Shown here piece after piece: positions 35,593 to 49,000 of a stretch of 64,000 nt of DNA (positions are counted from its first letter, which is position 1; each line of letters opens with the position of its first letter). The stretch covers positions 29,055,897 to 29,119,896 of the forward strand of contig LS997563.1 in NCBI GenBank assembly GCA_000469685.2, given 5' to 3'. The position numbers and the translations under genes were made by a program. Origin of the DNA: Haemonchus contortus (Eukaryota > Nematoda > Chromadorea > Rhabditida > Trichostrongylidae). The notes beneath the pieces were generated by a model, which saw only the letters and a list, made by a program, of their open reading frames with translations, did not search any database and had not been told where the DNA came from.

Positions 35593-37286
35593 CAGTAGCG
35601 CTCAAAAGTGTTCGGTCAAACGCTTTCACGCTTTTCGTTCATAGCTACATATTTCTTAGTGGAGCAAGTCGTGCGAAATTTTGAAATGTTCAACTAAGGC
35701 CTACTTCACACTATCCAACACTATTTGATTGTAAAGCAGCCATAGCCACATAATTAGAATAAGATGTTCATGCGGCAGCAGGTTTCGCTGAAAGCAAAGT
35801 TAGTGACGTCTGCAGTTATTCGCACCTTATGTGCGTTTTTATTCTCCACTATGTTCGGCATTACCGCTCGTACACTTTAGACATGACAAAAAGGAAAGAG
35901 ATTCTAGAAGGACCATCATCTGCATTTCCAGTTGATTTTGAGTTCATGCTCTTTGGAATACCTGGAACACGATCAGCTTGCAGGCTGATAGTGGTAAGTA
36001 TTCACAATACATCCATGCTTCACATAACAAAGTTTCGCGTAATTAGATCCAGTAGGAAAGGAGTTATGACTGAAAAGTAGGACCGAAGAAGCATTCGAAA
36101 GAAGACTTTTGAGCGCTAATGTAGATCCCTAATTCACTGGATGTGACCGTGGAAGTTTTTTCTTCCACCATCATTGATCAAGAATGTACCTATAATTATT
36201 ACGTCTACTATTTCAATCCTTTTTCGAATAATAGAAGAACTTCGCCACAAACAATCACAACAGTTAAAGAACTTACTTTTCAGAGAAAGAGACGGTGAAT
36301 GACACAATTTATCAGAATATGAGCTACAAAACGTGCGATTAGTTGGTTTCTGCATTGATAAGCGTGAGTCTACCCTCGACTAGTGTCGATAAGCTGTAAT
36401 TTGTGTCTTGTAACTTTGAACCCTTCCATTGGAATCACCTGCCGAACCATTGATCAACTGTTCCTTAGAATTCCTCAAGAAACATATTCACTTGTCGTTG
36501 TGGCAATCGAAACAGTCCACTGAGCTCTTCTTTCTTCTTTTGATGACGGCTTCGGCCTGACCGCCAAGCTGCTAAATATCTGTTCTTTGCTTGACGTACA
36601 AGATTCCAGCCGAGGGACCTTCTGGTCGAGCACTCGTCACAAATTGCATGCCGTGTAACGAACTTGATTCTTCCAACTATCGGTTCTTAGTGAAAGCCTG
36701 AAAGAAGCATTTTGGGTAGAAAGAAAGGTTTTCAAGAGACTTTCAAGTAGGGAAAAGACGAGAGCAAAAGGTTGCTTCAAGCTTGACCTTTTTACCCCGA
36801 AATTCTTCAGTGTCGTCCACGCCACTTGTTCTTTCCTATTCATAGCACTAGACGACTAGGCTACGAATTGATGAAGCACCTTAAAAGACAATGATATGCT
36901 TTGGAAATAGCCACTCAACAGAAAACGAACTCCCTGGTATCTGTTCTAATGAATTTTTGAGGGGTTTGCATAAAAGAAAACTAGCGTACCCTCCCACTAA
37001 GGAAGTTCGTCTACCAGCGACATGCTATTTCTCAGAGAAAATTCAAGTAGTAAGAAGCATCTGATTTCAAGGGATCAACTTACCTCTTATGTTTTACTCC
37101 TACTTAATATAAAACTGCGACCCGTCCTCCACTATCATGAACAACACCTCTACCGTGGCTACTATCACAAACAAGACCCCTACCGTGACCTTTTTAGTTG
37201 CCTGCTAGTCTCGTGGATTTTGTTAACAATATGTTTCAGTTTACGTCCAATTATTATAAAATTATGTGTTCTGTGAGAGCTCGTGC
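35593..37286. other. No gene recognised
   Basis: The interval between two mariner-type elements has short frames only. A small imperfect duplication (CACCTCTACCGTGGCTACTA and ACCCCTACCGTGAC) lies near 37145-37190. Confidence 0.4.
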
Positions 37287-37288
37287 TA

Positions 37289-38538
37289 CGAGGGTTGCCT
37301 TTTATATTCTGAGATTTGGCAACACTAGTGTAGCAATCTAGCAACTAACATCACTATCGTGAAGTTTGACTATTTTGAGGATACGTTGCGAAATTTGAGC
37401 GCGATTTGTATTGTTTACACTAAGTTATGAGATTTTATTTAGGCCAAGTTATGGGGTTGAACCGTGAGCATTTTCTCGCGATTATTTCCTTCAACTTTCG
37501 ACGTGGGCTAACTCAACAGCAATGCATGGATGAACTTAGTTAAATTTTTGCGGATGAAGTTCCATCCAGGGACAGTGTTTATCGATGGTACAGTGAGTTC
37601 ACCCGAGGTCGTAGTTCACTCGAAGAAGAATTTCATGGTGGTCGTCCAAAATCAGTTGTTGTTCCGGAAACCGTTGACACTGCGCAAACGAATACTGCAA
37701 GACCAACAAGTGGCATATCGTGAGATTGGGACAACCTTAGGCATTAGTGGGGCCAGCATACATTCAATATTGCATGAATATTTGACTGTAGAAAATTTGT
37801 GCTTGAAAAATTTGTCAAACTCCCCAAAAAAGGACTCGTGTCGATTGGTCGAAGGAAATGCTCAAAAAATACGATCGCGGTGCTTCGAAACACGTCTGTG
37901 ACATCGGGACAGGTGGTGAATCATAGATTTATGCGTATGAGCCCGAAAGGAAACAGCAGTCGACCGAAGGGGTATTTCAAGATGAGCCAAATCCAATGAA
38001 GGCTCTCCGAGCACCAAGCACTTCAGATCAATTGATCTCCTGTTTTTTTGGAAAAACTGGACATGTCGGAGCCGTACCACTAAGATAAGCAGCACAGTCA
38101 ATTCCGAGTGTTATACAACTATTTGTTTGCCAGTTGCCTTCCAAAAAATCAGGAAAACCAAATGCCGAAGACGGGTCACTCACCAATCAATGCGAGCTCC
38201 CACACATCGGCTCAAACAACTGCATTTTTGACCAGTCAAAACAACGATTTGATAAGTCATCAGCCATATAGTCCCCGGGTGACTCCTTCTCATCCCGTCC
38301 GTAAAAAATGAAATGAGAGGTCAACGTTTTTCGACACCGGAAGAAGTCGTTGATGCGTCAGAATCCATATTTTAGAGTTACCTACATCAGAGTGGCAAAA
38401 GCGCTTCGAAAATTGGTTCAAGCCCATGCAGAAGTGCACAGATCTTAATGTTGGGAATTTTCAAAGGCAGTAGAGCAATTTTCAATAAATAGTATTTGTT
38501 TCTGTTCTCAAATCTCAAAATATAAAAGGCAACCTACG
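37289..38538 (+). mobile_element. Decayed mariner transposon, 1.25 kb
   Basis: TA duplications at 37287-37288 and 38539-38540 flank imperfect inverted repeats of about 29 bp (CGAGGGTTGCCTTTTATATT versus CGTAGGTTGCCTTTTATATT). A transposase frame opens at the ATG at 37451 (MGLNREHFLAIISFNFRRGL), hits a stop, then continues in other frames through AYREIGTTLGISGASIHSIL (helix-turn-helix) and ASSHTSAQTTAF to a C-terminal stretch near 38400. In the first catalytic motif the usual GDES codons read GGES followed by a TAG, so the first catalytic Asp is lost as well as the frame. Family: mariner (DD34D). It is inactive. Confidence 0.88.
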
Positions 38539-38540
38539 TA

Positions 38541-41500
38541 TGTAGTCAGGCTGCGGCACGTGTGAATAAATGAAAGGGCTTCAACTCTTTCCTACTTTCA
38601 CGTAAAAGATCTCGTCGATCGCTGGCTTCACAAAGTTCTCGGACCATTTTCGGAAAGAGAACTTTCAAATCTAATCACATTGACATTGCGGCAAAGGCTA
38701 CAGAAAGCCGAAATTGAGGCCGTTCCTACTCATGCATTCCAATCCCAAGAGTACTCAAGGCCGATAAACGGAAGAAGCTGTTTAGCAGGGTACACACAAT
38801 TGAAAATTTCTATGTATCCTGTTAATATGTATCATCGGTATATCGAGAAATTGATGAACAATACAATAATGCATTCTGGCTACCATCTATACCATTGGTC
38901 AAGTCTTCTCGCAGCTTTTTAATACACACACGACTTCAGTATGCTTACTTCTAGAGCAATTCAGGATTTCTATCATAGAAAGACCTGGTCAAAGGTAAAG
39001 TGATTCTGAAGTTTTCTTGGTTATGGTGGAGCGTCTTGCTCAGGTCTTCTACTCGAAGTTCCTCCCACTAACTGGCTGGAAATGGAGTTTACAGGTAGAG
39101 GGGTACGATTTACGACTCACAAGCTTTATGCAGAAGATGTCCCACAAACTTTTCCAACTACTTCATTGGTTGACTTCAGATTGCATAGAAGTTTGGATCG
39201 GTAGTCTAGTACTTTACTGATTGACCACAAGAATAAGTCAAGATTTTAATGTCTAGGCAAATCACTTTTATCGACTCAATCCTTCAGATTGTTGTTTCAG
39301 ATTGACAGTTCTGTCATTCAAAAGGATTCCAGTCAAATGTAGAAAGATAGGGGTTTCATTCCGCTCCGAACTTGCCTTCAGATGGCGGCTTGGTTTGTCA
39401 GGCTGCCATAATGAGTCCAAACTTCTATGATAATGGTAATAATGACATAGGGTAGTTTTCATTTGCAGGCTAAAACTGAAGTCAAATAGCTTACATTAGC
39501 CACCCCAAACATTAGTTTGAATCATAGGAACTCTCAGCTCCTGCGGATAACGGCGGTGACCTAACACCAGACACTCGGACTGACACTCAGCATAGTTAGC
39601 AGTACTGAGCCTGAACAACGGAGAGGGACTTGTTATCACGCAGTGAACTCGGTGCCCGCCTTCTATCTGCGATTTCGGCCGAGTTTCTTAAGAGGCTCGA
39701 TCAAATACTCCATCGTTTCTCGATACGTCGATACAAGCGTGGCGTATACTGCCACTATCGATCAATATCTGTTACGAAGTTGGTTTATTATAAATGCGCA
39801 TATTATGTCTTGGATAAGGCGAAGGTGGTGCAGTGGCAAATTAAGCCTCACTACAAACTCGAGATCGGAACAACAACATCTCGGATTGGTACCCACGTAG
39901 ATCAACAAAGCATTCCTTCTTTCTGGGGTCGTTCAATCGGTACCGGACTGTACGTGAGACCAAATACGCATTCGAAGCAAAAATGCGATCCTGAGTGGAA
40001 GGTGAATGCACGTCGCATGCTTCAAACAGGACTAACTTACGCCAAAAGGCTTTCCTTTCTTGCGTGCCAGCTGAGGTTAAAGGCCATGTCACGAATAATC
40101 TTGAAGATTTCATTATCGTTATTGTTGGGTATTGCTATCCCCATATGGGCCTCAAGGGAAGAGCCGTCTATACCAATGGTAGCTGGTTTCGGTATAGGTG
40201 TCTATTTTCGTGCGCCCAGCTTTCTTTTCATTGTTTTCTTCTCTCCACGCGGCAACACCGCTATAAAGCTGCTTATCGTCAAAAATATGGTGCAAACAAT
40301 TCAGAGTTCACAAAACATGGCACGTACACACTGTACCCTTCATGATCACTGGCAAGGCCGAAACACTCTTTGACTCGAAAAAGTTCTGAAGGAATCGGTT
40401 TGCATATGAACGGTAGAGGTGAGCCAACTTCTAGGAGAATCTCAGAGTTCATCTCCATTCTATGGTGATGGAGATACATATACTTAACCCCTTACACAAA
40501 CGTTGAAGCCGAGCTGTGGAGGTTTCAAACTCATCCTTTTGCTTCTGGCCCCTTGCAGCTGAACAACGGCTATGAATGAAAAGGGTGATTGACCTGATTC
40601 TATTCAAGGATGACAGCTATTGTCCTATCCAAGCGATGAAAGGCGCCGTCACACTTGACAGGCTGCTTGGCCCCTCGGACTCATATGGTCATACGTATGT
40701 GCATATATGCGTTCATTTGGGACCGACTATAAAGCGGGCGCTAATCAAATATGTAAAGACTGTAACCAAACAGTCTTAACAGTGATGGCCTGCATGATGA
40801 GGCGTGTTGACCTTGCCATGATGGTCAGCCAGCGCTACGGCAAATGGCAATGACGGAATGAACCTAGTCTGGGATAAGAGCGATTGTGGCATTTCTAGAA
40901 CATTCTGATCTTTCAGGGGAAAGGATCGTTTTCGAGCAATTATCAGCCAAGTTTTCAGCAGCACACAATGCAACTCAATTCCTATCAAAAATCCAACCTT
41001 CATTTTTTTAAGTAACTATGACCCTGAACTGCATCGCGTCGACTTCATTAGCAAACCTTCTAAACATGGACCGATTCCCTACCGTATCAGCAGCCGATAT
41101 TTAGCGGAGGGTTTTCGCACCACCTTCAATGATCACTGATCACTCCGCAAAGGACCGATACACTTACCGACTCCACTGTAGCTTGTTCGATGAAGAATAT
41201 GAGCCTCTACCACAGTGAACAGTTACAGATTATTAGGTACCGTTATGCTTTCCCTGTATAGGCCAAGGAAACGGTAACGATAACAGGGAGGCAGAAGCTG
41301 TTCAATGCTGCATGGTAGTAGTGATTCAGAAATTGCGTGAGAAGCTATTTGATGGGTAACCTGGAAAGGACTGTCTCCTGTAGGCAACCTGAGATTGGTA
41401 ACATTCTCACTATTGAGAAAGATCAGGCAGACGTGAAATAATTCAGAATCATAATTCCGGAGAATTTCGAGTAGTGGTTTTCTAGATCTTAGCAACGCAA

Positions 41501-42450
41501 AGGTTTTGCGGATGACGTTTTTTTTTTTTTGACTCAATCGGTACCGTTGTGGGATGTGCACTGGACTTTTATCCAAAACTGTAGCGGCATTTCAATGCGT
41601 ATTCCTTCTACACAATAGGATGAGCGCACCAGCCAACGACAAGCCAATGTGTTCATCTTCCCAGAGGAATGTGGTGCCAAGCCACTAGCTCTGGAAAAAA
41701 TGAAAATTTTGTTGATGCTTGGGTGGATAGAGGCGAATCCTCGGATCACTTAGGTGGTCGCAACGCAACCTACCATTATCCCCCTTCCTTTCTCTCACAC
41801 CACTGAACTTCAGTGGTGTGAGAGAAAGGAACTACATTTGTTTCAAGAGTTCTAGTGGAACTCATCAAAGAGATACACTACAGTATTTATACCTCACGCG
41901 TCAATTTCTGGGTGATATTCAGCAGGATATACATCGTAAACTAAAAGAATCAACATTTAGTTGATAACAATGTAATGTGACATGAGCATTGTGATCGAAG
42001 TAATCAATGCTGTAAAAGATCCCCTTTGATGATCTCGTATTCTCCTTCCTATTTATGGCTGTAGCATGAACACGAACACTAGCACCCCACTGTGATTGCA
42101 ATACTAGTTTCCATTATGTAGGCTAATAACAAATTGAGTAGCAACGCGAATAATAAAGCACCAGATGGGATGACCACGTTACCATGCAATTATTACATTC
42201 TGGCCAGTGTGTTCGAAATTTTCAAAAATTTCTGTCTGCCTTGTTTTGTCTTCCCAAAAGTTGCAGGAATCGAGAAATCTTCAACTACAAAGTCGATTTT
42301 CTAAAAAAGCAAGAAAGTTTTTCAAAACACCCCACACGGAACCACGTCTTCATTTTCCTTCTCCAGATGTATACCGACCAAAAATTGAGACTACTTTTTT
42401 TCTAACTTGACACCTTGTTAACTGCTGTTATGTCGTAGCAGTGCGCGATG
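38541..42450. other. No gene recognised; diverged repeats
   Basis: Long open frames at 39630-40373 on the plus strand have no recognisable domains and overlap other open frames, so they are probably chance. A segment near 39945-40030 (GACCAAATACGCATTCGAA) recurs in diverged form near 16930-16985 and 60100-60180. A segment at 41085-41310 is related to 46520-46700 through CAATGATCACTGATCAC and a CCGTTAT-rich tail. Confidence 0.4.
41787..41829. repeat. Perfect 21-bp palindrome with one-base centre
   Basis: CCTTTCTCTCACACCACTGAA (41787-41807), one C, then its exact reverse complement (41809-41829). It could extrude as a DNA cruciform, but a one-base loop is too tight for an RNA hairpin gene such as a microRNA. 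Confidence 0.9.
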
Positions 42451-42566
42451 CGAGGGTCTCACAAGGATGGGAGTTGCTGGCAGAACTTCGGTCTCGGACG
42501 GGACTTGAACCCGTGATTGCGCAATCCAGGCACCGTGCTCTGCATACATTACACTACCGAGACCCC
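42451..42566 (-). repeat. tRNA-derived SINE copy
   Basis: On the minus strand GGGTCTCGGTAGTGTAATGT opens a tRNA-like head with an A box at 42546-42556 and a B box GGTTCAAGTCC at 42501-42511, closing CCGAGAC. It is followed by a body like the 27841 copy (GAAGTTCTGCCAGCAA, CTTGTGAGACC). It is more diverged than the two copies near 27.7 kb. Confidence 0.75.
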
Positions 42567-43212
42567 GCTTGATTTTGCAAATCAACATTTATAGATCAAC
42601 ATTTATTAAATACCAATGTGGCAATTTGTCAACATGAAACCAGTACGGCATCAAACTCGGATCGAATATCGACGGCAAATCTCTACCCATGTATAACAAT
42701 CAGCAAATATAAAACAGATTCCCTGATACATGGGTGTCGTTCAGACAATAAATCACAGGATAAAGACTGTAAATACTATAATAAAATATACTAAAAAAGA
42801 AATACAAACTACAAACTACGAAGTGGTTTAAAGGCGATTATTTGAAAAACTAGGATCCCGTTACTTGAAAGACTTACACTACTTGTAACATCACAAATCA
42901 TAGATTAATGTTAGTCAGTTTATAAACAAAACCTGACTCTGAGCATAAACAACTGAGATGATCCTGAGTATAGATTACTAAAAGCATAGTAAAAGAGGTA
43001 GTAAAACGTGAATTGGGTAAGTAAATAGGGATTATTATATGACAAGAAATGTGATAATTCCGCCAATATGGCTAAAATAGTCGCATTCGATCCTGGTATG
43101 TGACTCGAAAATTAGATCCCACAAATTACAGTTATTTATCTGTTCTATTAGGACCAGGATCGCCCGCTCAAATGACAATGAAAGAATAAAACTAGAAATA
43201 TAAGAACTAAGC
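42567..43212. other. Downstream of the GTPase gene
   Basis: AT-rich sequence with no gene. A canonical minus-strand AATAAA was not seen near the GTPase stop, so its 3' end is undefined. Confidence 0.4.
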
Positions 43213-46034
43213 CTATAGGAATGAGCAGCAACTCTTTTTGGTCTTCGAATCCTTCGAAGACACCGACGATGCGCTTGACGAGAGATGAACGACGTTATCA
43301 CGGGTCGCAGAGATCATGGAGGATATCTCATCAGCCTTCGCGCTAGACAAAAGATCGCTGCAGAGATCTTCTAACACCAGAGCAAATGCTGAAAAAGTAT
43401 TCAATGATGATGGGATAGAAGGAAAGGATGAAGAGAGAAAATAACACAAAGCAGGAGCAATCATAGAGAAGACGGGGTTGAAATTTCCTGAATGAGGCTC
43501 AAAAAGGTATTCTAAACATGAAGTACGTTGACAGTATTTACCCCCAACTATTTCTATTTCTTTTCTAGTTCATTACGCTTGACTCTCTACGATATTGCAC
43601 TTAGGCGCGCACGATGGAGCGTGCCGCGGAGAGATGGTATCTGAGTACGGTAGATGAAATAAGCCATCCATCATATGAGGGGAACGGGCCCAGATGTTGG
43701 GACTTAAATAGAAAGGCATCGATGCGGATCATAACAGGACCTAACGTTGGTGAATACACAATGCTACAAAAAAATTTGGACCCACTTATTGGCTTTTCAG
43801 CTGAGATCTCGTAAAATCGTGCGTCGAGGGAAAAAGCTTTCTCCTGTCCTTCAAGCGTTGAAACGCGTCGCTTGTCGTTCAGGTCACACTAAAAGTAAAA
43901 GTAAGTTAATTTCAACTACTTCTATACAGCTTCAATTGTGATATGGCAAGGACTGACCTTATTTCCTATCAGCACTACCAGAGGATCGGAAATTCCGCAA
44001 CACTTGCGAAGCTCTGAAATATGATGAGTCAGAGTGGAACCTTCAGCGACCAGTTGGTCTGCGTGCGCTAGCTGAGATAAAACAGACTTCAATTTCAACG
44101 AAATAGATGCCGAGAGTCATGCTACCGAGTGTTTACGGTGAAAGCACCGTACTCCGCAGATAATTAAAATCTTCACATCTATTCCACCTAAGTCATGCCA
44201 TTGATATTGTGAGAGGGGCACTCTAGCAAAAGCTTTGTAAAACCGCTCGATTTACACTATCAATGGACATCTCCTTATACTACGACCCACTCTGTACTTG
44301 AATGTAACCCTGAATGATGTCATAGCTTACAAACTACCGGTAGGTCTGTGAAAATCGCTCATGACCCAGAATGTATTCTCCATTGAGAACTTTGGTGTAT
44401 CGAGAACTTAGGATTCCACACAGAACAAACAGGATCCGTAACTTTGGGACCACTTTCAGGATCCCAGAACTCCCTTCTTATATACGCTAATGGCAAATAT
44501 TCTACTATTCGCATCACAATAAAAGAAATAAAGAGAAATATGACAATAACTTCAAACAAACCTTCAGTCCATTTATCGACATCTTCAAATGACTGTCTAT
44601 TTGTTATGTCGTACATTATAATGGCAGCAGCAGAATTTCGCATGTACATTGGGACCTGAAATTGAAAGGGTACTCTATGAATTTTCTTGGGAATGTTAAA
44701 AACGAAGATAGAATGGCATCGCACCTTTTACAACTCATTTTGATAATACGAAAAAAAAAAAACAATTTTTTGATAATGGAGGAAAACCCACCATACAACG
44801 AAAACGCTCCTGTCCAGCTGTGTCCCAGATTTGAAGGCTTATGTTTTCGTTGTTGGCTTCTCTGAAAATGATAAGCATAGAACTAGACATATCAGGCTTC
44901 TGGGAGATGCGCGTTTTGGTTTTCTCCTTTGAGCAGGACAAAACAGAAATTCTGAAGTAATCTTGTGATCTTGTGTAATATGATCGGATACTGCTTGAAC
45001 TCTGCCACTCGACGACCTTTTTTATTTACCCCATACAACCCCAGTTCAACCCCAGTTAATGATGGAAATCCGCTCTAGAACAGTTAGCCAGCAGAATACT
45101 ATTCACTATCTTGGCAAAACCTATAAAATCTATCTCACTAGCCAAAACACCATTTTTATCAAACTTGCAGAAATCGGGTTCATGGAGGTAATTCAATATA
45201 CTGATATGAATATAAACAACCGCTTGTTCCAAACGCGTCTGGCGTTCACGTCAGAGGCACTTTTGGTTTAACGGCTCAGGACGTTACATTCAAACAAATA
45301 TGATATGCTTGTTTAGACGACCTTCGGGGAAGAGGGGATGGGCATTTTGAGGGGAAGAGGCTTTCGAATCGAATTGGTGTTACATTTTCTTATTCTAAGC
45401 CAAGCTTTCGCGACGAAATTTAAACGGCACTCACTCGAAAAGCGGATAAATGTAAGAGTAACACCGTTTACAACTGACTATAAAATTATCGAAAAGAGAA
45501 ACTTACACTTCACATTCTACGAATGACGCACCGATTGTTGAGGTGAAAGGTGCAGAGCGATTACCAAACCTGTGCCGGTAGATCACAGATGTCTTACCAA
45601 CACCTGAAGAAGAAACCTGATTTACTGAATTTCAAAGAAAAGTTATGAATATCCCTCTCTGAACTTTCAGAATCTTTTGACTATGTACTAAGCAGGAAAA
45701 TGTTCGGTCTTCTTAACTATTAGGAAAGTATTGGGCTCAAATTGCCGCAAGGATTTAAGTTGCAGGTGTACAATTATCTAGAAATATGGATTACCTTGCT
45801 TCTTCGCTGATTCGAAATCAGAATAGCCAAATCGGAACCTCTAATTTTAGAGGATTTTCCGAGGTAAAAGTAAATAATCAAATGCTTTTTTAAAGACTAA
45901 CCTGATGAACCGACGACGACAACTTTGGCTCGAGTCTTCGGAATCGTAGCGGTGACATCAACATCGTCTTCATAATCCCGAATAGCTGAACGGACTTTTT
46001 CGTATGCGTAAATGGATTTCGAGTAGACCTCCAT
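43213..46034 (-). CDS. Rab-like small GTPase, complete, with N-terminal extension and CAAX end
   Basis: This is a GTP-binding switch protein of the Rab/Ras superfamily, expected to act on membrane traffic. Seven minus-strand exons join in phase: 45902-46034, 45507-45603, 44792-44861, 44562-44655, 43958-44013, 43786-43888 and 43213-43388. They give 242 residues. The G-motifs are P-loop GSSGVGKTS (42-50), switch I STIGASF (66-72), WDTAGQERF (89-97), NKCD (149-152) and ISAEK (178-182). The effector region and AGQERFR match Rab5/Rab21/Rab22-type proteins. A 37-residue acidic N-terminal extension precedes the core. The tail is serine-rich and ends KKSCCSFL: a CAAX box ending in Leu, predicting geranylgeranylation, instead of the usual Rab CC or CxC. 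The 44013 acceptor was chosen because it gives WTEELRK, the normal Rab helix; an acceptor further up would also stay open. No subfamily is assigned. Confidence 0.93.
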
Positions 46035-46072
46035 TCGATAGTGTTCCCACAGTTTCTAGTACTGAAATTAGG
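46035..46072 (-). promoter_or_regulatory. Probable trans-splice acceptor and short leader of the GTPase gene
   Basis: On the minus strand CCTAATTTCAG precedes a 27-nt leader and the ATG at 46034. No close upstream donor is evident, so spliced-leader addition is likely, though an ordinary 5' intron is possible. Confidence 0.5.
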
Positions 46073-49000
46073 ATGTTTAGAATGTGCACTGCATAAATTT
46101 AATCGAAATCACATGAGAGACTAGGTAATAGGCTTCTATCAGAGCCGTTAAAAGCGCGAATATCACGAACAAGCGAGTTAAAATGAACTGAATTTCAAGA
46201 TGAGTAGGCTTTTGTTGACAACAAAGATAAGAAAACACAGCGTCAGCAATCTGATACCTTGTACGCCTGTAAAGCGAGCCAGTCCAGTAAGCAAACATTT
46301 CAAGTGGCGCCATGACATGGATTGCGCTAGAGCTGCCATGCCGTTGCAGATCAAAGTAATCAAAGGTAGATGAAAAGAATCGGATCAAACCAGGGTTTTT
46401 TAGCAGAGTTTTGCAGCTCACTGTGAAGTAGACTCAAAAATGTATTATAGGAGGAACCTGATTACTCAATGTGAGTAAGCAATTTTGCGCTTCCATGCGG
46501 ACCTCATCTATACGATTCCAGCCGATATCTATCGAATTTTCGCACTATCAATGATCACTGATCACTGATCACGATCGCAAGGATCGAAGATAAATGGCAG
46601 TGGGGATTGTGCTGAGAAATTTCCGACTGTCTACCACACTATACAACTTCTGCTTTCCAATCACCGTTATCCTTTCCCTTAACCTACCATGGAGAATGAG
46701 TTCAGAATATATATCAAATTTCTGGGGGAAAGGTCACTACTTGCCTGTTTCTGGATGAGATTATATGGATTAAATTTTTACCGTTGATCAATCCCGTACT
46801 TTAGGACCTCTACTCCCATCCAGAATTAAAGTGTTTTGTATGGCCTACATTGGCCAGCCCATGTACAAATCACTGATTTATTATCCAGACGAATCTGGTA
46901 GCAGTTAACCCCCGTTGGTCTGGGTGCGACCTCACATAAGAGAAAACCACTTTCCGCTTTAATTCAGCTTTCCAGTTCCATGATCACTATGGATAAACGA
47001 TTTTGATTCCTTTTGTGCTACCTGACAAATCTGCAATTCCAGAGGCACGAAAAAGCAAATGAGTGTTCTAGTCGGCAGCGAATTTTCCTTAAAACTACAC
47101 TTCTGAGGGTAGAGGTAGACAATACTCCTTGTAATAACTGTGTAATGCATACCAATTAAAGCAAAACCTGGCATATATTAAATACAGAACCCTAGAAACG
47201 GAGATTTACCGAGGAATGGTACATAGTGACCCTACGAAGACCATGGAACTTTCCGTGAGCAATGCTACGAGAGTCGGCCATCAAAAGCGAGCACGCGAAC
47301 GCCTCCAGTGTAGCGCGGAGGGCAGCGAAAACAAAGATAAACAGAGATGCGCTATCTATTAATTGCACTAATTGCGTTCCGAATTCAAGAACCAAAGGTC
47401 AAACAACTACGGGGCCGAGTACAACTGATTTATTAAACGGAATTTATTACTTGTAGTACCATAAATAAGTAGGGCTCGACACACAACCTCACTTTCCTGT
47501 CTTTCGTTTACAGGCTTTTTATGCGTACAGGTGTTCTAAACTCCTCGAGAAATACCTTGCAGTTTACCTATCTTTGCAATACCCAAAAACCAATAGGTAG
47601 AGACCTTTCTGAAAAGGAAGAGTGGGATGTGGGTCTAAATTTTTCGGAATCGATGAAGAAATAAGACAACTATGAGAATTGAAAACTACGTCTACGATAT
47701 TTTCGGATACCAAGGAAAATTCTGAAGGAAGCTGAAGCAAAAGTAAACCTTCATTATTAAGAGACAACTTTGCTCATAGCCATTCTCTGCTAGGCATCGA
47801 AAATCCTTTTTAGATCTTGCTATGACGACGTGGTGAGCATTGCTAACTGTTAGACCATATATTTGTAATTACATAAAAAATAATATCAACTTATTTTCAA
47901 CACGTCTACATTATGGCATTGGTGCATACCTGGAACAAAAACCATACATTCATATAATGACAAAATGCGCTCTCTAGGAGACTGCTTTAGAAATTATTCC
48001 TTGGTTAGACTGGATTTACACTTGAACCTTTTTTGAAAAAAATTTAAACCATTACTGTAAAAACAGGCAGACTTTACCTACGCGCTTCTTATCTCATATA
48101 CAAAATCTGATGGAACGCTCGATCAAAAAAAGTCCAACATGTGGGTCGACATTGCGGGGGTGAACCAATAAAAAAGTTATGAAAGAAAAGTTTCTAACCG
48201 ATAAGCTCATTATAGAACTCTGCCTAGAGTAAGTGCTCGGAACGATGGTCCTAACTACTTACGGACGAAAAAAAATGAGGTTATGCAAATGGAGCTCAGC
48301 ATTTGTTACTCTCAAGCAATAATAACATTATTTAACACCAAAAAGAAAAATGAACCATGGAGCCAACCTCGAGCCCCACCATCTCATTCGCAAAAAAGTA
48401 CGGCGGCCAATCGAACTTAAATTTGACTATAAAGGGTTTGATTAATCTTAAAGTGTAAATAATATAACCCCACAGAGGACACATTACAATCTCGGGTGCA
48501 ACGAAGTGTGATCTTCACGAGAAATTACACACTTGCATACGCTTCCTACGAGAATTTACACACACGCCTACTTCGCTTGGAATCCTTCGAGATCCATGTG
48601 TTCAATAAAGAGTAGCATGGCCTTGGTCAAGATTAGCGGCAAATAATTGGTCAACGGAGGGTTACTGTAGCAACGGGGGAATCCCCCCTGCCTTGCCGTA
48701 TCATGTGCGACCGGCCGGTGAGGGGGTTTCCCTGCGTGGGAAGGCGGGGCCGGCCGGTCGCGGCGGCGACGACGACCGAACGTGCGATTTCGTTGACACG
48801 CCAAATGTGTGTCGTAAACAAAAGCCGCGCCGCAGATTAGCCCCAAGTACCGTATACCGGGCCGTTGTGCAACGTCGCCCAAGCGGTTTCGTTGCCATCC
48901 ACATTGATCTAGGGTATCTATGCGTTTATATGGATTAACCCCTGGCCATGAAATGTCATGGACCGATGTAATGACGGCTGGGAGCTTACACTGCCCAAAC

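Noticed and set aside
39630..40373. 247-codon plus-strand open frame
   Set aside because: It overlaps open frames in other registers, has no known motif, and part of it recurs as diverged non-coding repeat elsewhere in the window.
44014..44065. Longer GTPase exon with an acceptor near 44065
   Set aside because: It stays open but would add about 17 residues inside a conserved helix; the acceptor at 44014-44015 restores the normal WTEELRK sequence.
46077..46421. 114-codon minus-strand frame upstream of the GTPase
   Set aside because: A second frame is open over the same bases and no splice site links it to the GTPase; treated as chance.
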